This document shows, piece by piece, positions 1-10,796 of a stretch of DNA of 62,223 nt. This stretch comes from Hyphomicrobiales bacterium (GTDB lineage: Bacteria > Pseudomonadota > Alphaproteobacteria > Rhizobiales > Rhizobiaceae), in the NCBI GenBank assembly GCA_002709005.1, contig PAPH01000039.1:1-62223 (forward strand), read 5' to 3'. The translations under genes and the position numbers were made by a program. Position 1 is the stretch's first letter. Each line of letters starts with the position of its first letter. The notes beneath the pieces were generated by a model. It did no database searches. It was not told where the DNA came from and saw only the letters and a list, made by a program, of their open reading frames with translations.

Positions 1-555
1 GAAGGGCTGGCCGATATGGTACTTGTAGGCCATGGCGGCGATCGTCGGCATCTTGGCGATCATGCGCATGGAAGCGACCATGCGCTGATGCGGATCGGTG
101 ATGTCGGTCGAGTCGTGATAGAAGGCCGAGAGCGCGCCGACGCAGCCGCACATGACGGCCATCGGGTGCGCATCGCGACGGAAGCCGGTGAAGAAGCGGC
201 TCATCTGTTCGTGCACCATCGTATGACGGGTCACGCGATAGTCGAAATCGCTCTTCTGGGTGGCGGTCGGCAGTTCACCGTAGAGAAGCAGGTAGCAGAC
301 TTCCAGGAAGTCGCCCTGTTCGGCGAGCTGATCGATCGGATAGCCGCGGTGAAGCAGCATGCCTTCGTCGCCGTCGATATAGGTGATCTTGGATTCGCAG
401 GCGGCGGTCGAGGTGAAGCCCGGATCGTAGGTGAAGGCGCCGGTCTGCTTGTAGAGGGAGGCGATATCGACCACGTCCGGCCCGATCGTCCCGCCGCGAA
501 CCGGCAGTTCGATGTCCTTGCCGTCGAGGTTGAGTTTTGCGGTTGTGTCGGCCAT
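1..555 (-). CDS. gltA: Citrate synthase, N-terminal part (runs off window)
   Basis: Type II citrate synthase, which condenses acetyl-CoA with oxaloacetate at the entry to the TCA cycle in the cytoplasm. Only the first 185 codons are present; the family is about 430 residues long. The visible part begins [19 protein letters not shown] and includes [18 protein letters not shown] and [19 protein letters not shown] stretches (seen here as [17 protein letters not shown]), typical of bacterial GltA N-termini. The start is set by a strong AGGAGG 8 bases upstream on the minus strand. The gene is divergent from comEC. The frame is open to the first base, so nothing suggests a broken gene. Confidence 0.95.
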   Translation of the reverse strand, partial: MADTTAKLNLDGKDIELPVRGGTIGPDVVDIASLYKQTGAFTYDPGFTSTAACESKITYIDGDEGMLLHRGYPIDQLAEQGDFLEVCYLLLYGELPTATQKSDFDYRVTRHTMVHEQMSRFFTGFRRDAHPMAVMCGCVGALSAFYHDSTDITDPHQRMVASMRMIAKMPTIAAMAYKYHIGQPF

Positions 556-628
556 GGCGTATCCCTCCTGAAGATGACGCGCCTCGCGTGCGTGGCAGCT
601 GGCGCGCTGGGTCAACTGTCACCGGTTA

Positions 629-656
629 GCTATATGATTTCCATTGCGCTGCCAAG
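629..656 (-). promoter_or_regulatory. Probable gltA promoter
   Basis: On the minus strand, CTTGGC (656-651) is followed after 16 bases by TATAGC (634-629), about 75 bases before the gltA start. This resembles the rhizobial CTTGAC/CTATAT pattern. It is the only reasonable candidate seen in the 292-base gap between gltA and comEC. Inferred by eye. Confidence 0.4.
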
Positions 657-847
657 CTGTGAGACCGCCAAATTGTGCGTTGCGTCATTGGCTATTGGTT
701 ACATGCTGCAGGCTGGCTGAAGATGACGTTGGGAAAAATTGCGTCAAGCGCGCGGCGATCGGCAGCCGGTGCATCCGGCGACTGGCGCCATCCGGAGGTT
801 GTATTGCCCGCCAAGTGCTGGCTATGCTGGCCTCAGGCGGGCGCGAG

Positions 848-3361
848 ATGGCGGACAGCGGCAAGGCAGCGGAGACGAGGGAAGGCTCTTCGGCGAGCGT
901 AACCGGGGTGGCCGATCCTGTTGGCGAAACAGTGGTGCCGGTCCCGCTCGACCGGGCCTCGTGGCCGAATGTCCGGCGGTCTCCGCCGGCCTCGGCGCCC
1001 CTCGGTTTCGCGCTGCCGCATCGCGCCTTCTGGCGGCGAGCCCTGGCGGAGGAGGGCGAGCGCGGCACGCTGTTTCTTCTTGTCGCGGTCTTTATGGGCG
1101 CCGGTGCGGGTTTCTATCAGATCCTCGGCAGGGAACCCGGTACCGTCACGAGCCTTGCGGCACTCGTGCTGGCGGCGACGGCGGCGGTGTGGACAGGGTA
1201 TCGCGGCGGGCGGAGCTTTCCGGCCATGGTTCTATGCGCAGCGCTTGCCGCCGGCTTTCTTGCCGGTCGGGTGGAAACGTTCAACGGGCCGGTGCTACTG
1301 GACGTGCCGGTGACGACGACGGTAACCGGGGAGGTGCTCGAACGCGAGATCGATGAGGGCGGCCGTGTCCGCTATCTGCTGCGGGTGATTGCCACCGACG
1401 ACCCCGTTCTCAAACGCCCGCCCGGCCGGGTCCGGCTCACCGCCTCGGCGAGCCACGACATTTTCAGTCCTGGGGCACTTGTCAGCGGCCGTGGCCGGCT
1501 CTCCCCGCCATCCGGGCCGGCCTTTCCGGGCGGCTATGATTTCGCCCGTTCGGCCTATGCCTCGGGGATCGGTGCCTACGGATTCTTCTACCGCGCTCCG
1601 GTGGTTGCCGGCGACCTGACGGAGCGGGAGGGCGGGCTCGTTGACTGGATACGTTTCCGGATCACAGCCGTCAGGACGCATATTTCGGCACGGGTGCGCG
1701 AGGTGGTCGCCGGCGATCCCGGCGCGTTGATCGCGGCCTTGACGGTGTCCGACCGGCGCGGCATCAGCGAGGCGACGGTGGAGACGCTGCGCGCAACCGG
1801 ATTGGCGCATATTCTTGCGATATCCGGGCTGCACATGGCCCTCGCCGCCGGCACGTTCTTTCTCGGGCTGCGCAAGATCGCGGCGCTCTCCCCGCAACTC
1901 GTCGAACGCTATCCGGTCAAGAAGGCGGCAGCACTCGCGGCGATCCTGATTGCGACGAGCTACCTGGCGATTTCCGGGGCGGGAGTTGCCACCCAGCGCG
2001 CCTGGCTGATGATGACGGTGATGTTCGTCGCCGTGATCTTCGACAGGCCTGCGCTTACGCTCCGAAACGTCGCGCTGGCGGCGATCGTTATTCTTGTCTT
2101 GTCGCCCTCGGCGGTGATCTCGCCGGGGTTCCAGATGTCGTTCGCCGCGACGATCGCGCTGATTGCGACCTATGAGGCCTGGAGCCGGCGCAGGGCCAGG
2201 GCGGAGAGGAGGGGCGGGTCGGTGAGCGCGTTTGTCCCGAACTACGTCGTCGCAGTCTTTCGCCTCGTTGCAGGCCTCGCGGTGACATCGCTCGTCGCGG
2301 GGCTTGCCACCGGTCTGTTCGCGGCCTGGCATTTCCATCGGGCGGCCGGGTTCGGGCTGATCGCCAATCTGCTCGCCATGCCGCTTGTCTCCTTCGTCGT
2401 CATGCCGTCGGGGTTGATCGCGATGCTGGCCATGCCTTTCGGTCTCGACCGCTGGCCGCTCATTCTCATGGGGCAGGGGCTCGAATGGGTGATGGACGCG
2501 GCACGCTTCGTCGAACGACTCGGTGGCGACGCGGTGACGGGCCAGATCGGACTGGCCAGCATCCTGCTCGCCGGCGGCGGTTTTCTGATCCTCACGCTCT
2601 TGTCCTCCCGACTGCGCTTGCTCGGCCTCGCGCCGATCGCACTCGGTCTGATGCTGACGCTGCCGCCCTTCGGCCCCCGCCTGCCGGATATCGTCGTCAG
2701 CGAGGATGGTCGTCTCGTCGGGCTCGTTGGCAACAAGTCGATCGCCACCAATGCCGCAAAGCCATCGGATTTTTTGTTCGAACAATGGCAGCGTGCCTGG
2801 AGGCGGGCGGACCATCTTGCGCCGATCACGATGGACGGTGCCGCTCTGCCGGCGCTCGCCGATCAGGCGCGGCGCACACCGGGCCGCTTTATCTGTAGCG
2901 CGCGGTCGCGCTGCGTGGCCGCGGTCGGGGGGCGACTGGTCGCGGCGCTCGGAGACCCTGCGGATATGGGCGCGGGCTGCGACATCGCGGATATCGTCAT
3001 TCTGTCGGTCCCGATCCGCGCGCGCAACTGCCGCTCGGGCGCCGAACTGTTTACCGCCCGGACATTGCGGGAAACAGGGGCACTCGGATTCTTTCTGGAA
3101 GCCGGCAACCGGCTGACGGTCCGGACGGCGCTGGGCGATGCGATCCGACCCTGGACGATACAGCGGCGCTACGACTGGCGGTCGGACAGTTTTGTTCTGC
3201 CCGACACGGCCGCCAGGCGCGCGATCTCGTCCGAAAGCGACAGGGCACGCGGCACCATCATCGCGGGCGAGGCGGATACGCAAAAGCCAGCGAAGGATTT
3301 ACCCTTCGCCGGCTCAAAACAGATACGATCCGGGGACAGGCTCAATGATAACGGCGGATGA
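848..3361 (+). CDS. comEC: ComEC/Rec2-family membrane channel
   Basis: Polytopic inner-membrane protein of the ComEC/Rec2 family, which forms the DNA-import channel in competent bacteria. The reading frame is open from 644, but ATG 848 has AGGCGG seven bases upstream and begins [13 protein letters not shown], so 837 residues is preferred. Hydrophobic segments occur around residues 75-135. The Competence-domain core includes [17 protein letters not shown] near residue 319 and [17 protein letters not shown] near 378. The C-terminal 250 residues are soluble, but I see no HxHxDH metal motif of the metallo-beta-lactamase domain found in Bacillus ComEC. The last 20 bases overlap lexA tail to tail. 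Whether it supports DNA uptake here is unknown. Confidence 0.85.
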   Translation: MADSGKAAETREGSSASVTGVADPVGETVVPVPLDRASWPNVRRSPPASAPLGFALPHRAFWRRALAEEGERGTLFLLVAVFMGAGAGFYQILGREPGTVTSLAALVLAATAAVWTGYRGGRSFPAMVLCAALAAGFLAGRVETFNGPVLLDVPVTTTVTGEVLEREIDEGGRVRYLLRVIATDDPVLKRPPGRVRLTASASHDIFSPGALVSGRGRLSPPSGPAFPGGYDFARSAYASGIGAYGFFYRAPVVAGDLTEREGGLVDWIRFRITAVRTHISARVREVVAGDPGALIAALTVSDRRGISEATVETLRATGLAHILAISGLHMALAAGTFFLGLRKIAALSPQLVERYPVKKAAALAAILIATSYLAISGAGVATQRAWLMMTVMFVAVIFDRPALTLRNVALAAIVILVLSPSAVISPGFQMSFAATIALIATYEAWSRRRARAERRGGSVSAFVPNYVVAVFRLVAGLAVTSLVAGLATGLFAAWHFHRAAGFGLIANLLAMPLVSFVVMPSGLIAMLAMPFGLDRWPLILMGQGLEWVMDAARFVERLGGDAVTGQIGLASILLAGGGFLILTLLSSRLRLLGLAPIALGLMLTLPPFGPRLPDIVVSEDGRLVGLVGNKSIATNAAKPSDFLFEQWQRAWRRADHLAPITMDGAALPALADQARRTPGRFICSARSRCVAAVGGRLVAALGDPADMGAGCDIADIVILSVPIRARNCRSGAELFTARTLRETGALGFFLEAGNRLTVRTALGDAIRPWTIQRRYDWRSDSFVLPDTAARRAISSESDRARGTIIAGEADTQKPAKDLPFAGSKQIRSGDRLNDNGG

Positions 3362-4064
3362 GGCCGACCAGCTTGCCCTGCACCTTGACCCGGTCGGGGC
3401 CGAAGATGCGGGTCTCGTATTCCGGGTTGGCGGCCTCGAGCGCTATCGAGGCACCCTTGCGGCGGAAGCGCTTGAGGGTAGCTTCCTCGTCATCGACCAG
3501 CGCCACGACGATATCGCCGGGATTGGCGGTATTGGCGTTGCGGATGATCACCGTATCGCCGTCGAAGATGCCGGCCTCGATCATGGAATCGCCCTTTACC
3601 TCGAGCGCGTAGTGCTCGCCCGATCCCAGCATCTCGATGGGCACGGCCACATCATGCGTGTTGTTCTGGATCGCCGAGATCGGCACGCCGGCGGCGATCC
3701 GGCCCATCATCGGCACATGGCCGGTCTGGGCACCTTCGTCATTGGCGGGTGAAGCGGGCTTGGCCATCGTTACCGGTTCGGGCTTGCCGCGGCTGCCCTC
3801 GATGACGCTCGGCGAGAAACCGCGGCGCGGCTGCAGCGAGGTCTGGTAGCTCTCGGGAAGCTTGATGACTTCGAGCGCCCGGGCGCGGTTGGGGAGGCGG
3901 CGAATGAAGCCGCGTTCCTCGAGCGCGGTGATCAGGCGGTGAATGCCGGACTTGGAGGCGAGATCGAGCGCGTCCTTCATCTCATCGAAGGAGGGGGGGA
4001 TGCCCGTCTCCTTCATGCGCTCATGGATGAAAAGCAGAAGTTCCTGCTGCTTGCGCGTCAACAT
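3342..4064 (-). CDS. lexA: SOS repressor LexA
   Basis: Transcriptional repressor of the SOS regulon and self-cleaving serine peptidase (240 residues). The winged-helix DNA-binding domain is residues 1-65 ([20 protein letters not shown]). The cleavage site is Ala125-Gly126 in [10 protein letters not shown]. The catalytic dyad is Ser160 (KGDSM) and Lys198 (ATLKRF). The open frame extends 15 codons further upstream, but Met at 4064 matches the family N-terminus and has GAGAGG upstream. A GTTC-N7-GTTC SOS box lies 55 bases before the start, so the gene should repress itself. The 3' end overlaps comEC by 20 bases on the opposite strand. Confidence 0.97.
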   Translation of the reverse strand: MLTRKQQELLLFIHERMKETGIPPSFDEMKDALDLASKSGIHRLITALEERGFIRRLPNRARALEVIKLPESYQTSLQPRRGFSPSVIEGSRGKPEPVTMAKPASPANDEGAQTGHVPMMGRIAAGVPISAIQNNTHDVAVPIEMLGSGEHYALEVKGDSMIEAGIFDGDTVIIRNANTANPGDIVVALVDDEEATLKRFRRKGASIALEAANPEYETRIFGPDRVKVQGKLVGLIRRYH

Positions 4065-4118
4065 GGGCTGTGAACCTCTCGCCGAATCTTTGAAACAAAA
4101 CCGGAACAATCAATACAT

Positions 4119-4133
4119 GTTCCTTTTGTGTTC
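4119..4133. promoter_or_regulatory. SOS box (LexA operator)
   Basis: Exact match to the alphaproteobacterial SOS box: GTTC (4119-4122), seven bases, GTTC (4130-4133). It lies between moeA and lexA, upstream of the lexA start, and implies autorepression and a separate lexA transcript. Confidence 0.88.
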
Positions 4134-4163
4134 CGCAAGCCGTGAAGAAACGATTAAGGAACA

Positions 4164-5378
4164 TCAGCCGGCCAGAACGAGAACCTCTGTTTGATCGCCG
4201 CTATTGGCTGCCGGCGCGAAGGGCGGGCGGATGATGAGGCAGTCGGCGTCGGCGAATACGCTCATCAGGGAGGAGTCCTGAAGCGCGAAGGAACTCGCCA
4301 CGACATTGCCGTCTGAATTGCGGGACAGACGGGCGCGCACATAGTCCTGACGCTGGTCGTTTTCCTTCAACGCATTGCCCAGAATGGCTTTTTGCACGCG
4401 GTCGGGCGCGGGTCGTCCGGCCAGAAGGGCCACCAGCGGCTCGAGAAAGAGATAGCCGCAGACAAGGCTCGATGCCGGATTTCCGGGCAGACCCAGTACC
4501 CGCATTGCGCCGAGCCGGCCCGACATCAGCGGTTTGCCCGGGCGCATCGCGATCTTCCAGAAATCGAGCTCCATGCCCCGCTTCTTCAGCGCGTCCTGAA
4601 CCAGATCGTGATCGCCGACGGAGGCGCCGCCGATGGTCACGAGCACGTCCGCATCTTGCGAGATTGCCGAATCAAGAGCCGAATCAAGCGCTTCCATCCG
4701 GTCCTCGGCGATGCCGAGATCGATGACCTCGCCGCCTGCGGCGCGCACCATGGCGCCGATGCCGAACGTGTTGGACGCGACGATCTGGCCGGGTCCGAGC
4801 GCTTCGCCGGGCAGTTTCAGTTCGTCGCCGGTGGCGAGAATCGCCACTTTCGGTTTGGCGTAGACCTCGACTTCCGGATGGTTCATTGCGGCGGCGAGCG
4901 TGATAGCGCCGGCATCGAGCACGCGACCCGCCGAGAGACCGGGCCGGCCCTCGGTGAAATCGACGCCGGCGAGGCGGACATGCTTTCCCTCGGCCGCTGC
5001 GACGGTCATGCGGATGCGGCCGTCCTCGAGCTTCTCGGTATCCTCCTGGATGACAATCGCATCGGCGCCCTCGGGCAGCGGCGCGCCCGTGAAGATGCGC
5101 GCCGTCTGTCCGGGTCCGACGATGCCCTCGAAACCGTGACCGGCTGCGGATTCGCCGATCAGTTCGAGTTCCGCGCCGGATTCAGTCGTGTCGGCACTTC
5201 GCACCGCATAGCCGTCCATGGCGGAGGCCGAAAAGGGTGGCTGGGTGCGCATTGCGACGAGATCGCGGGCAAGCACGCGGCCGCCGGCCTTTGCAAGCGG
5301 CAGATTTTCGGTGCGTGCAACAGGCGTCGCGTCGCCGGTGACGCGGGAAAGGGCTTCCTCGACGGGCATCAGGGCCAT
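4164..5378 (-). CDS. moeA: Molybdopterin molybdenumtransferase MoeA
   Basis: Inserts molybdate into adenylylated molybdopterin in the last step of molybdenum cofactor synthesis (404 residues, normal for the family). Visible MoeA signatures are the N-terminal VEEALSRV, the FTGAPLPEGADAIV stretch near residue 95, GGASVGDHDLV near 250, MRPGKPLMSGRL near 278 and GLPGNPASS near 297. The start at 5378 has AAGGAA upstream. It follows moaC by 51 bases, consistent with a shared transcript with trpD, trpC and moaC. The lexA promoter lies just beyond its stop. Confidence 0.95.
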   Translation of the reverse strand: MALMPVEEALSRVTGDATPVARTENLPLAKAGGRVLARDLVAMRTQPPFSASAMDGYAVRSADTTESGAELELIGESAAGHGFEGIVGPGQTARIFTGAPLPEGADAIVIQEDTEKLEDGRIRMTVAAAEGKHVRLAGVDFTEGRPGLSAGRVLDAGAITLAAAMNHPEVEVYAKPKVAILATGDELKLPGEALGPGQIVASNTFGIGAMVRAAGGEVIDLGIAEDRMEALDSALDSAISQDADVLVTIGGASVGDHDLVQDALKKRGMELDFWKIAMRPGKPLMSGRLGAMRVLGLPGNPASSLVCGYLFLEPLVALLAGRPAPDRVQKAILGNALKENDQRQDYVRARLSRNSDGNVVASSFALQDSSLMSVFADADCLIIRPPFAPAANSGDQTEVLVLAG

Positions 5379-5429
5379 GGGTGGAGTTCCTTTCGATCGA
5401 GTTCGGGCAGAGAACGGGCGGGTTGCCGG

Positions 5430-5924
5430 TCAGGCGGTCCAGTCGCCGGACTTGCCGCCGGATTTGGCGAGAACGCGGATGCCGGAGATCTCCATGCCGC
5501 GATCGACGGCCTTGGCCATGTCGTAGATGGTCAGGCAGGCGACGGACGCCGCGGTCAGCGCCTCCATCTCGACACCGGTCTTGCCGGTCAGCCGGGCAAG
5601 CGCACGGACCCGGAGGCCGGGCAGGGCGTCGTCGGGCGCGATATCCACCTCCACCTTGGTCAGCGCCAGCGGATGGCACAGCGGGATGAGATCGGCGGTC
5701 CGCTTGGCGGCCATGATGCCGGCAATGCGCGCGGCCCCGATCACGTCGCCCTTCTTCATGTCGCCGGCAAGGATGAGCGCCAGCGTTTCGGGCTTCATCC
5801 TGACGTGACCTTCGGCGGTTGCCTCGCGGCGGGTGTCGGCCTTGTCGCCGACATCCACCATCGATGCCGAACCGTCCTCGGCGAGATGGGTGAGACGGGT
5901 TCCGGTATCGTCGCCGCCAGCCAT
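5430..5924 (-). CDS. moaC: Cyclic pyranopterin monophosphate synthase MoaC
   Basis: Converts 3',8-cyclo-7,8-dihydro-GTP, made by MoaA, to cyclic pyranopterin monophosphate, an early molybdenum cofactor step. The 164 residues carry [14 protein letters not shown] at the N-terminus, the [14 protein letters not shown] active-site region and the conserved LIPLCHPL. It starts three bases after the trpC stop, so it is translationally close to trpC. Placing moaC and moeA behind trpC is common in rhizobia. Confidence 0.96.
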   Translation of the reverse strand: MAGGDDTGTRLTHLAEDGSASMVDVGDKADTRREATAEGHVRMKPETLALILAGDMKKGDVIGAARIAGIMAAKRTADLIPLCHPLALTKVEVDIAPDDALPGLRVRALARLTGKTGVEMEALTAASVACLTIYDMAKAVDRGMEISGIRVLAKSGGKSGDWTA

Positions 5925-5927
5925 GAT

Positions 5928-6755
5928 CTACTCAGCCGCCGTTCGGGCAGCGTCCTCAAGGCCGAGAAGCGTACGGGTAGCCGCCTTCACGTCCTTCTGG
6001 CGCATCAGGCTTTCGCCGACGAGGAAGGTGGAAATGCCGCTTTTCTTCATCCGCTCGCAATCATCGGCGGTAAAGATGCCGCTCTCGCTGACGAGCAGAT
6101 AACCGTCGTCTGCCGGAACCATGGGCGCCAGCCGCTCGCTGGCCTCCAGCGACGTCTCGAAGGTCCGCAGGTTGCGGTTGTTGATGCCCAGAAGCCGGCT
6201 GTTGAGGCAAGAAAGCGCGCGTTCCGTCTCCGCTTCGTCATGCACCTCGATCAGCGCGTCCATGCCCAGTTCGAAGGTCTCGTCCTCGATGCGCCTGGCG
6301 TCGTCGTCCGACAGCGCCGCCATGATGATGAGGATGGCGTCGGCGCCCCAGGCGCGTGCCTCGTGCACCTGGTAGGTGTCGAACATGAAATCCTTGCGCA
6401 GCGCCGGAAGCGAGACGGCGGCGCGGGCGGCGGTCAGGAATTCGGGGGCCCCTTGGAAGGACGGGCTGTCGGTGAGAACCGAAAGACAGGCCGCGCCGCC
6501 GGCCTCATAGGCTTTTGCAAGGCTCGGCGGATCGAAATCGGCGCGGATCAGACCCTTGGACGGGCTCGCCTTCTTTATCTCGGCGATCAGTCCTGTCATC
6601 CCGGCCTCGCGCTTGGCCTGAAGCCCCTTGAGGAAGCCGCGCGGGGCTTCCACGTCTGCCTGGGCTGCTTTTAACTCGTCGAGCGATCGTGCGGATTTGG
6701 CTGCCGCGATTTCCTCGCGCTTGTAGGCTTCGATCTTCTGGAGAATGTCGGCCAT
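5928..6755 (-). CDS. trpC: Indole-3-glycerol-phosphate synthase
   Basis: TIM-barrel enzyme that closes the indole ring of 1-(2-carboxyphenylamino)-1-deoxyribulose 5-phosphate in tryptophan synthesis. The 275 residues include [16 protein letters not shown] (substrate loop, near residue 57), [12 protein letters not shown] near 120, [12 protein letters not shown] near 190 and [11 protein letters not shown] near 222. The ATG at 6755 is preceded by AAGGAGAA lying inside the end of trpD, three bases away. It is monofunctional, with no fused TrpF. Confidence 0.97.
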   Translation of the reverse strand: MADILQKIEAYKREEIAAAKSARSLDELKAAQADVEAPRGFLKGLQAKREAGMTGLIAEIKKASPSKGLIRADFDPPSLAKAYEAGGAACLSVLTDSPSFQGAPEFLTAARAAVSLPALRKDFMFDTYQVHEARAWGADAILIIMAALSDDDARRIEDETFELGMDALIEVHDEAETERALSCLNSRLLGINNRNLRTFETSLEASERLAPMVPADDGYLLVSESGIFTADDCERMKKSGISTFLVGESLMRQKDVKAATRTLLGLEDAARTAAE

Positions 6756-6758
6756 GGC

Positions 6759-7793
6759 TCAGTTCTCCTTTTTCTTCGGCGCGAGCCTTTGGGAGATGGT
6801 CGCGAGCTTGTCGAGCGTTGCAAGTGCAGCGCCGCTGTCGATGGATTTCGCCGCCATCTCCACGCCCTCGGCCATGGCGCCGGTCTTGCCGGCGATGACC
6901 AGCGCGGCGGCGGAATTGAGAAGCACGATCTCGCGGTAGGCGTTCTTCTCGCCCTCGAGCACCGCGCGCAGCGCCCTGGCGTTATAGATGCCGTCACCGC
7001 CCTTGAGTTCGGAGAGGTCGACGCGCTTGAGCCCGAATTCCTCAGGCGTCAGGGTGAATTCGCGGATCTCTCCGTTTTCGAGCGCGACAACCTGCGTGGT
7101 TCCGGTGGTCGTCATTTCATCGAGGCCGTCGCCGTGTACGACCCAGACGGTTTCCGATCCGAGATCGCGCAACACCTCGGCGATCGGACGCAGCCATTGC
7201 GGCGAGAAGACGCCGACAAGCTGGCGGGTCACGCCGGCCGGGTTCGACAGGGGACCGAGAATGTTGAATATCGTGCGTGTTCCGAGTTCGACGCGGGAGG
7301 GGCCGACGAAGCGCATGGCCGAATGATGGGCCGGAGCGAACATGAAGCCGAGGCCCGCATCGCGGATAGAGGCCGCAATGCCCTCGGGCGGCAGCTCTAT
7401 CTGAACGCCGAGCGCCATCAGCGAATCGGCGGCTCCCGACTTGGAGGACAAGGCGCGATTGCCGTGCTTGGCGACCGGAACGCCGCAACCCGCCACCACG
7501 AAGGCGGTGCAGGTGGAGACGTTATAGGTGCCCGAGGCATCGCCGCCGGTGCCGACGATATCGACGGCGTCCGCGGGGGCTTCGACACGGATCATCTTGT
7601 TGCGCATCACGGTGACGGCACCGGCGATCTCGTCGACGGTTTCGCCGCGCACGCGCAGCGCCATCAGGAAACCGCCGATCTGCGAGGGCGTTGCCTCGCC
7701 CGACATCATGACGTCGAAGGCCGCACTCGCCTCGGCCTGGTCGAGCGGTTCGCCGTTCGCCACCTTGGCGATGAAGGGTTTCATTTCAGCCAT
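6759..7793 (-). CDS. trpD: Anthranilate phosphoribosyltransferase
   Basis: Transfers phosphoribose from PRPP to anthranilate, the second tryptophan step (344 residues). The PRPP-binding [15 protein letters not shown] near residue 82 and [16 protein letters not shown] near 108 are intact. It has no fused TrpG amidotransferase domain. The trp genes here are only D and C; trpE/G/F/B/A are not in the window, so the split trp organisation typical of rhizobia is likely. It begins 33 bases after ppiD ends. Confidence 0.97.
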   Translation of the reverse strand: MAEMKPFIAKVANGEPLDQAEASAAFDVMMSGEATPSQIGGFLMALRVRGETVDEIAGAVTVMRNKMIRVEAPADAVDIVGTGGDASGTYNVSTCTAFVVAGCGVPVAKHGNRALSSKSGAADSLMALGVQIELPPEGIAASIRDAGLGFMFAPAHHSAMRFVGPSRVELGTRTIFNILGPLSNPAGVTRQLVGVFSPQWLRPIAEVLRDLGSETVWVVHGDGLDEMTTTGTTQVVALENGEIREFTLTPEEFGLKRVDLSELKGGDGIYNARALRAVLEGEKNAYREIVLLNSAAALVIAGKTGAMAEGVEMAAKSIDSGAALATLDKLATISQRLAPKKKEN

Positions 7794-7826
7794 CGATCGT
7801 TCGTTCCTTGCCGTCCGTCGCGTTCG

Positions 7827-9710
7827 TCAATAGGCGATCGCGCGTTCGGCGAGCGTCCGGTTGATGCTCACACCATAGGTGTTGCGCAGTTCGGTGACCA
7901 TCTGGTCGAGAACGTCGTCGGCGGTCCGGCTGGAAATCTGCTGACGCTGCTCGGCAGGAACCGCATCGGCACCGCTGCCCGCGTTGACGGATTTCACCTG
8001 GAAGACGATGCGGTTTTCGCCCGCACCGTCGGCGGCGACGCCGGAATGGCCCTGCGGCCCGCCGAAAGCGGCCTCGACCGCCGCCTGACCGAAGACGGGG
8101 TCCTGGCTGTCGCGCTTGAGCGTGTATTTGTGCTCCACCGCGATGCCGAGATCGGCGGCGACGGTTTCGAGACTGTCGCCATTCTTCACGCGTTCGGCCA
8201 CTTCCGTGGCCCGGGCGCCAAGTGCCTCGGCAGCCTTGTCCGCCTTCCAGTCGGCAACGACCTGATCGCGTACCTCCTCGAGCGGCTTCTGGCGATCGGG
8301 GGTCACATCATCGACCTGATACCAGATGTAGCCGTTCGACCCGATGTTGAGCGGCGGCAGTTCGACATTGACGTCGGCCTCGAAGGCTCCCTGCAGGAGA
8401 TCGCGGGATTCGGGAATGTCGTTGATCACCTTGCCCGAGGGATCGCGGCCCGACCGGTCTACGGACTCCACCGTGCGGATCGGCAGCTTCATCTGCCCGG
8501 CCGCTTCGGAAAGAGAGGTGCCGCCGGCGAGAGCGTCCTCGAAATTGTCGTGGACGGTGAGAATCTGGTCATAGGCTTCCGTCAGCGCCATCTCCTTGCG
8601 CAGTTCGGGCGCCATTTCCTCGAAGCTCTTCTCGCCGCCGGGGGTGATCTCGCTGACGCGCAGGATGACCGGGCCAAAGGGGCCGGCCACGACGCCCGTG
8701 GAGCCGCCGGCCTCGGCAACGCTGAACACGGCTTCACCGATGGTGGCCGAGGGAGCGTCGTCCTTGGTGAACGATCCGATCCGGATATCGGAAGGCGAAC
8801 GTCCCATCTCGGAGGCGAGATCGTCGAAGGAGGTGCCGGATTCGAGCCTGGCGGCGGCTTCCTCGGCTGCAGCCTGATCGGAGAAGACGAGCTGGTCGAC
8901 GGTGCGCTGTTCCGGTGTCGAGAATTTCGCCTTGTTGGCCTCGTAGTCCTCGCGCACGGCCTCCTCCGAAATCGACTGCGGATCGGCGATATCCTCGGGC
9001 TCAAGCTTCACATAGGTGATCTTGCGATATTCCGGCGCCTCGTAGTCCGCCTTGTTGGCCTCGTAATGGGATTCCACCGCCGCGTCGTCCGGATCGGCGA
9101 CGGGATCAAGGATGGAGGGGGTGAGAACCAGATAATCGACGTCGCGGGTTTCCGACTGGTAACTGGCGAGCGCCTCGATCATCGCGTCAGGCGCCTGGAA
9201 ACCATCAGAGACGGCCTCGACGATCTGGGCGCGGACAGCGACCTTGGACCGGCTTTCGATGTAATCGGCTTCCGACATTCCCACCGAGCGCAGGACCTGG
9301 CCGAAATTCCCGCGGTCGAAACGGCCGTTGAAATCGTGGAACGCCGGATCATCGGCGACCAGCTTGGCGAGGCGGTCGTCGGAGAGGCCCAGGTTCATCC
9401 GGCGGGCCTGTTCGTCGAGAACGGCGCCGGCAATGACTTCGCCGAAGGTGCGCTCGGGCACGCCGAAAGCCTTGGCCTGCTCGCTGGTCAGGCGCGTGTT
9501 GAGCTGACGGCCGATCGTCGACATCTGTCGGTCATAGGCCAGGCGGTATTCGTTGGGCGTCACCGTGGTTTCGCCGACCGTGACGACGGAATTGCCCGCG
9601 GCGGTGAACATCGAGCCGCTGATTCCCCAGACACCGAAGGCGGCGACGAGAAGAATGAGAAGCAGTTTGGCAACCCAGCCCCTGGAGGCGTCCCTGAGGG
9701 TGTCAAGCAT
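7827..9710 (-). CDS. ppiD: PpiD/SurA-type periplasmic peptidyl-prolyl isomerase
   Basis: Membrane-anchored chaperone and peptidyl-prolyl isomerase that helps fold exported proteins. An N-terminal anchor (WVAKLLLILLVAAFGVWGI, about residues 12-30) is followed by a SurA_N-like region. A parvulin-like domain lies at roughly residues 230-350 (KFSTPEQRTVDQLVF, FGPVILRVSEITPG), and a long C-terminal repeat region follows. The frame extends 48 codons further upstream, but Met at 9710 gives the expected cytosolic leader MLDTLRDASRGW and has GGAG upstream. The 627 residues match PpiD size. It heads the minus-strand run into trpD. Confidence 0.88.
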   Translation of the reverse strand: MLDTLRDASRGWVAKLLLILLVAAFGVWGISGSMFTAAGNSVVTVGETTVTPNEYRLAYDRQMSTIGRQLNTRLTSEQAKAFGVPERTFGEVIAGAVLDEQARRMNLGLSDDRLAKLVADDPAFHDFNGRFDRGNFGQVLRSVGMSEADYIESRSKVAVRAQIVEAVSDGFQAPDAMIEALASYQSETRDVDYLVLTPSILDPVADPDDAAVESHYEANKADYEAPEYRKITYVKLEPEDIADPQSISEEAVREDYEANKAKFSTPEQRTVDQLVFSDQAAAEEAAARLESGTSFDDLASEMGRSPSDIRIGSFTKDDAPSATIGEAVFSVAEAGGSTGVVAGPFGPVILRVSEITPGGEKSFEEMAPELRKEMALTEAYDQILTVHDNFEDALAGGTSLSEAAGQMKLPIRTVESVDRSGRDPSGKVINDIPESRDLLQGAFEADVNVELPPLNIGSNGYIWYQVDDVTPDRQKPLEEVRDQVVADWKADKAAEALGARATEVAERVKNGDSLETVAADLGIAVEHKYTLKRDSQDPVFGQAAVEAAFGGPQGHSGVAADGAGENRIVFQVKSVNAGSGADAVPAEQRQQISSRTADDVLDQMVTELRNTYGVSINRTLAERAIAY

Positions 9711-9841
9711 GTTGGCTCCGGCATGTCCGGGGCCGGCTTCGCGCGCGGCCCGATTGAAATACTGGTGACCCTTTAGACCAAAGAGCCGGGCTTTTGAAGG
9801 GGATCGCGCTCCGTGGAACGGGCGAATAAGGCCATGTTGCG

Positions 9842-9870
9842 TTGGCAATGTCATATGCCTCTGCTAATTC
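9842..9870 (+). promoter_or_regulatory. Probable tpiA promoter
   Basis: TTGGCA (9842-9847), a 17-base spacer and TAATTC (9865-9870) lie 34 bases before the tpiA start, in the 193-base divergent gap with ppiD. Inferred by eye. Confidence 0.4.
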
Positions 9871-9903
9871 CCCGACGAATGGTCTTTTGCATGGGAGCTG
9901 CCG

Positions 9904-10671
9904 ATGACGCCCGATATCCGTCCGCTGGTCGCGGGAAACTGGAAAATGAACGGACTGAGGTCCGATCTCGATCAGATCAAGGCGATCGCCGACGGGATCG
10001 ACACCGAACTTGCCGAAAAGATCGACATTCTCCTGTGTCCGCCGATGACGCTTCTTTATGTCGCGACGGCTCTGGCGGAAGACACCGCTCTGCTTGTCGG
10101 CGCCCAGGACTGCCACACCGCCCAGTCGGGCGCCTTTACCGGCGATGTGTCAGCGCAGATGATCGCCGACTGCCTGGGCGAGTTCGCGATCGTCGGTCAT
10201 TCCGAGCGCCGCACGATCCACGGGGAGGACGATGCGACGGTCAAGGCCAAGGCCCAGGCCGCAATCTCCGCCGGCCTGACCGCGATCGTCTGCATCGGTG
10301 AAACCGAGGAGGAGCGCAAATCCGGAAAGACGCTCGACGTTCTCGGCCGGCAGCTCGAAGGTTCCGTACCGGGCGGCGCGACTGCCGAGACGGTGGTGAT
10401 CGCCTATGAACCGGTCTGGGCGATCGGCACGGGTCTGACGCCGACGGCCGGCGATATCGAGGAAGCGCATGCCTTCATGCGCAAGGTGCTCGGCGAGCGT
10501 TTCGGCGCCGAGGGGCAGGGGATGCGGCTTCTTTACGGAGGCTCGGTGAAACCGGGCAACGCGGCCGAGCTGATGGCCATCGCCAATGTCGATGGCGCGC
10601 TTGTCGGCGGGGCAAGCTTGAAAGCCGTGGATTTCCTCGCCATCTGTGAAGCCTACCGCACGCAGCACTGA
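9904..10671 (+). CDS. tpiA: Triosephosphate isomerase
   Basis: Interconverts dihydroxyacetone phosphate and glyceraldehyde 3-phosphate in glycolysis and gluconeogenesis (255 residues). Catalytic residues are visible: Lys14 in GNWKMNG, the His of GHSERR near residue 98, and the Glu of [11 protein letters not shown] near 168. The phosphate-binding [10 protein letters not shown] is near 210. A GGGAG element precedes the ATG. It is followed by secG after a 125-base gap. Confidence 0.97.
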   Translation: MTPDIRPLVAGNWKMNGLRSDLDQIKAIADGIDTELAEKIDILLCPPMTLLYVATALAEDTALLVGAQDCHTAQSGAFTGDVSAQMIADCLGEFAIVGHSERRTIHGEDDATVKAKAQAAISAGLTAIVCIGETEEERKSGKTLDVLGRQLEGSVPGGATAETVVIAYEPVWAIGTGLTPTAGDIEEAHAFMRKVLGERFGAEGQGMRLLYGGSVKPGNAAELMAIANVDGALVGGASLKAVDFLAICEAYRTQH

Positions 10672-10796
10672 GGCGGGAGGGTTGTTCAGGGGCGACAATT
10701 GGGCCGAACCCCTTGGAAATCCGCCGGGCCTCGTGTAAAGAGCGCGCGAAATCTCCGAAAGGCCGCAACTCTGCGGTCCGCGAGCAGGAATATTCC

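Noticed and set aside
644..847. Upstream extension of comEC to 644
   Set aside because: Cys/Arg-rich extension without a ribosome site; ATG 848 has AGGCGG at good spacing.
4392..6674. Long 760-codon open frame on the plus strand over moeA-moaC-trpC
   Set aside because: It is a GC-rich antisense shadow of three clear genes, with His/Gly/Arg-rich composition and no family resemblance.
6789..9776. 995-codon open frame opposite trpD and ppiD
   Set aside because: Antisense shadow; the minus-strand products are recognised enzymes with full motifs.
9775..9803. Imperfect repeat CCCTT...AAGGG between ppiD and tpiA as a terminator
   Set aside because: It lies between divergent genes and lacks a T-run, so a terminator role makes no sense.
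9842..9857. TTGGCAATGTCATATGCC as a sigma-54 promoter for tpiA
   Set aside because: The GG-to-GC distance is 11 rather than 10 and TTGC is absent. A sigma-70-type reading fits better.
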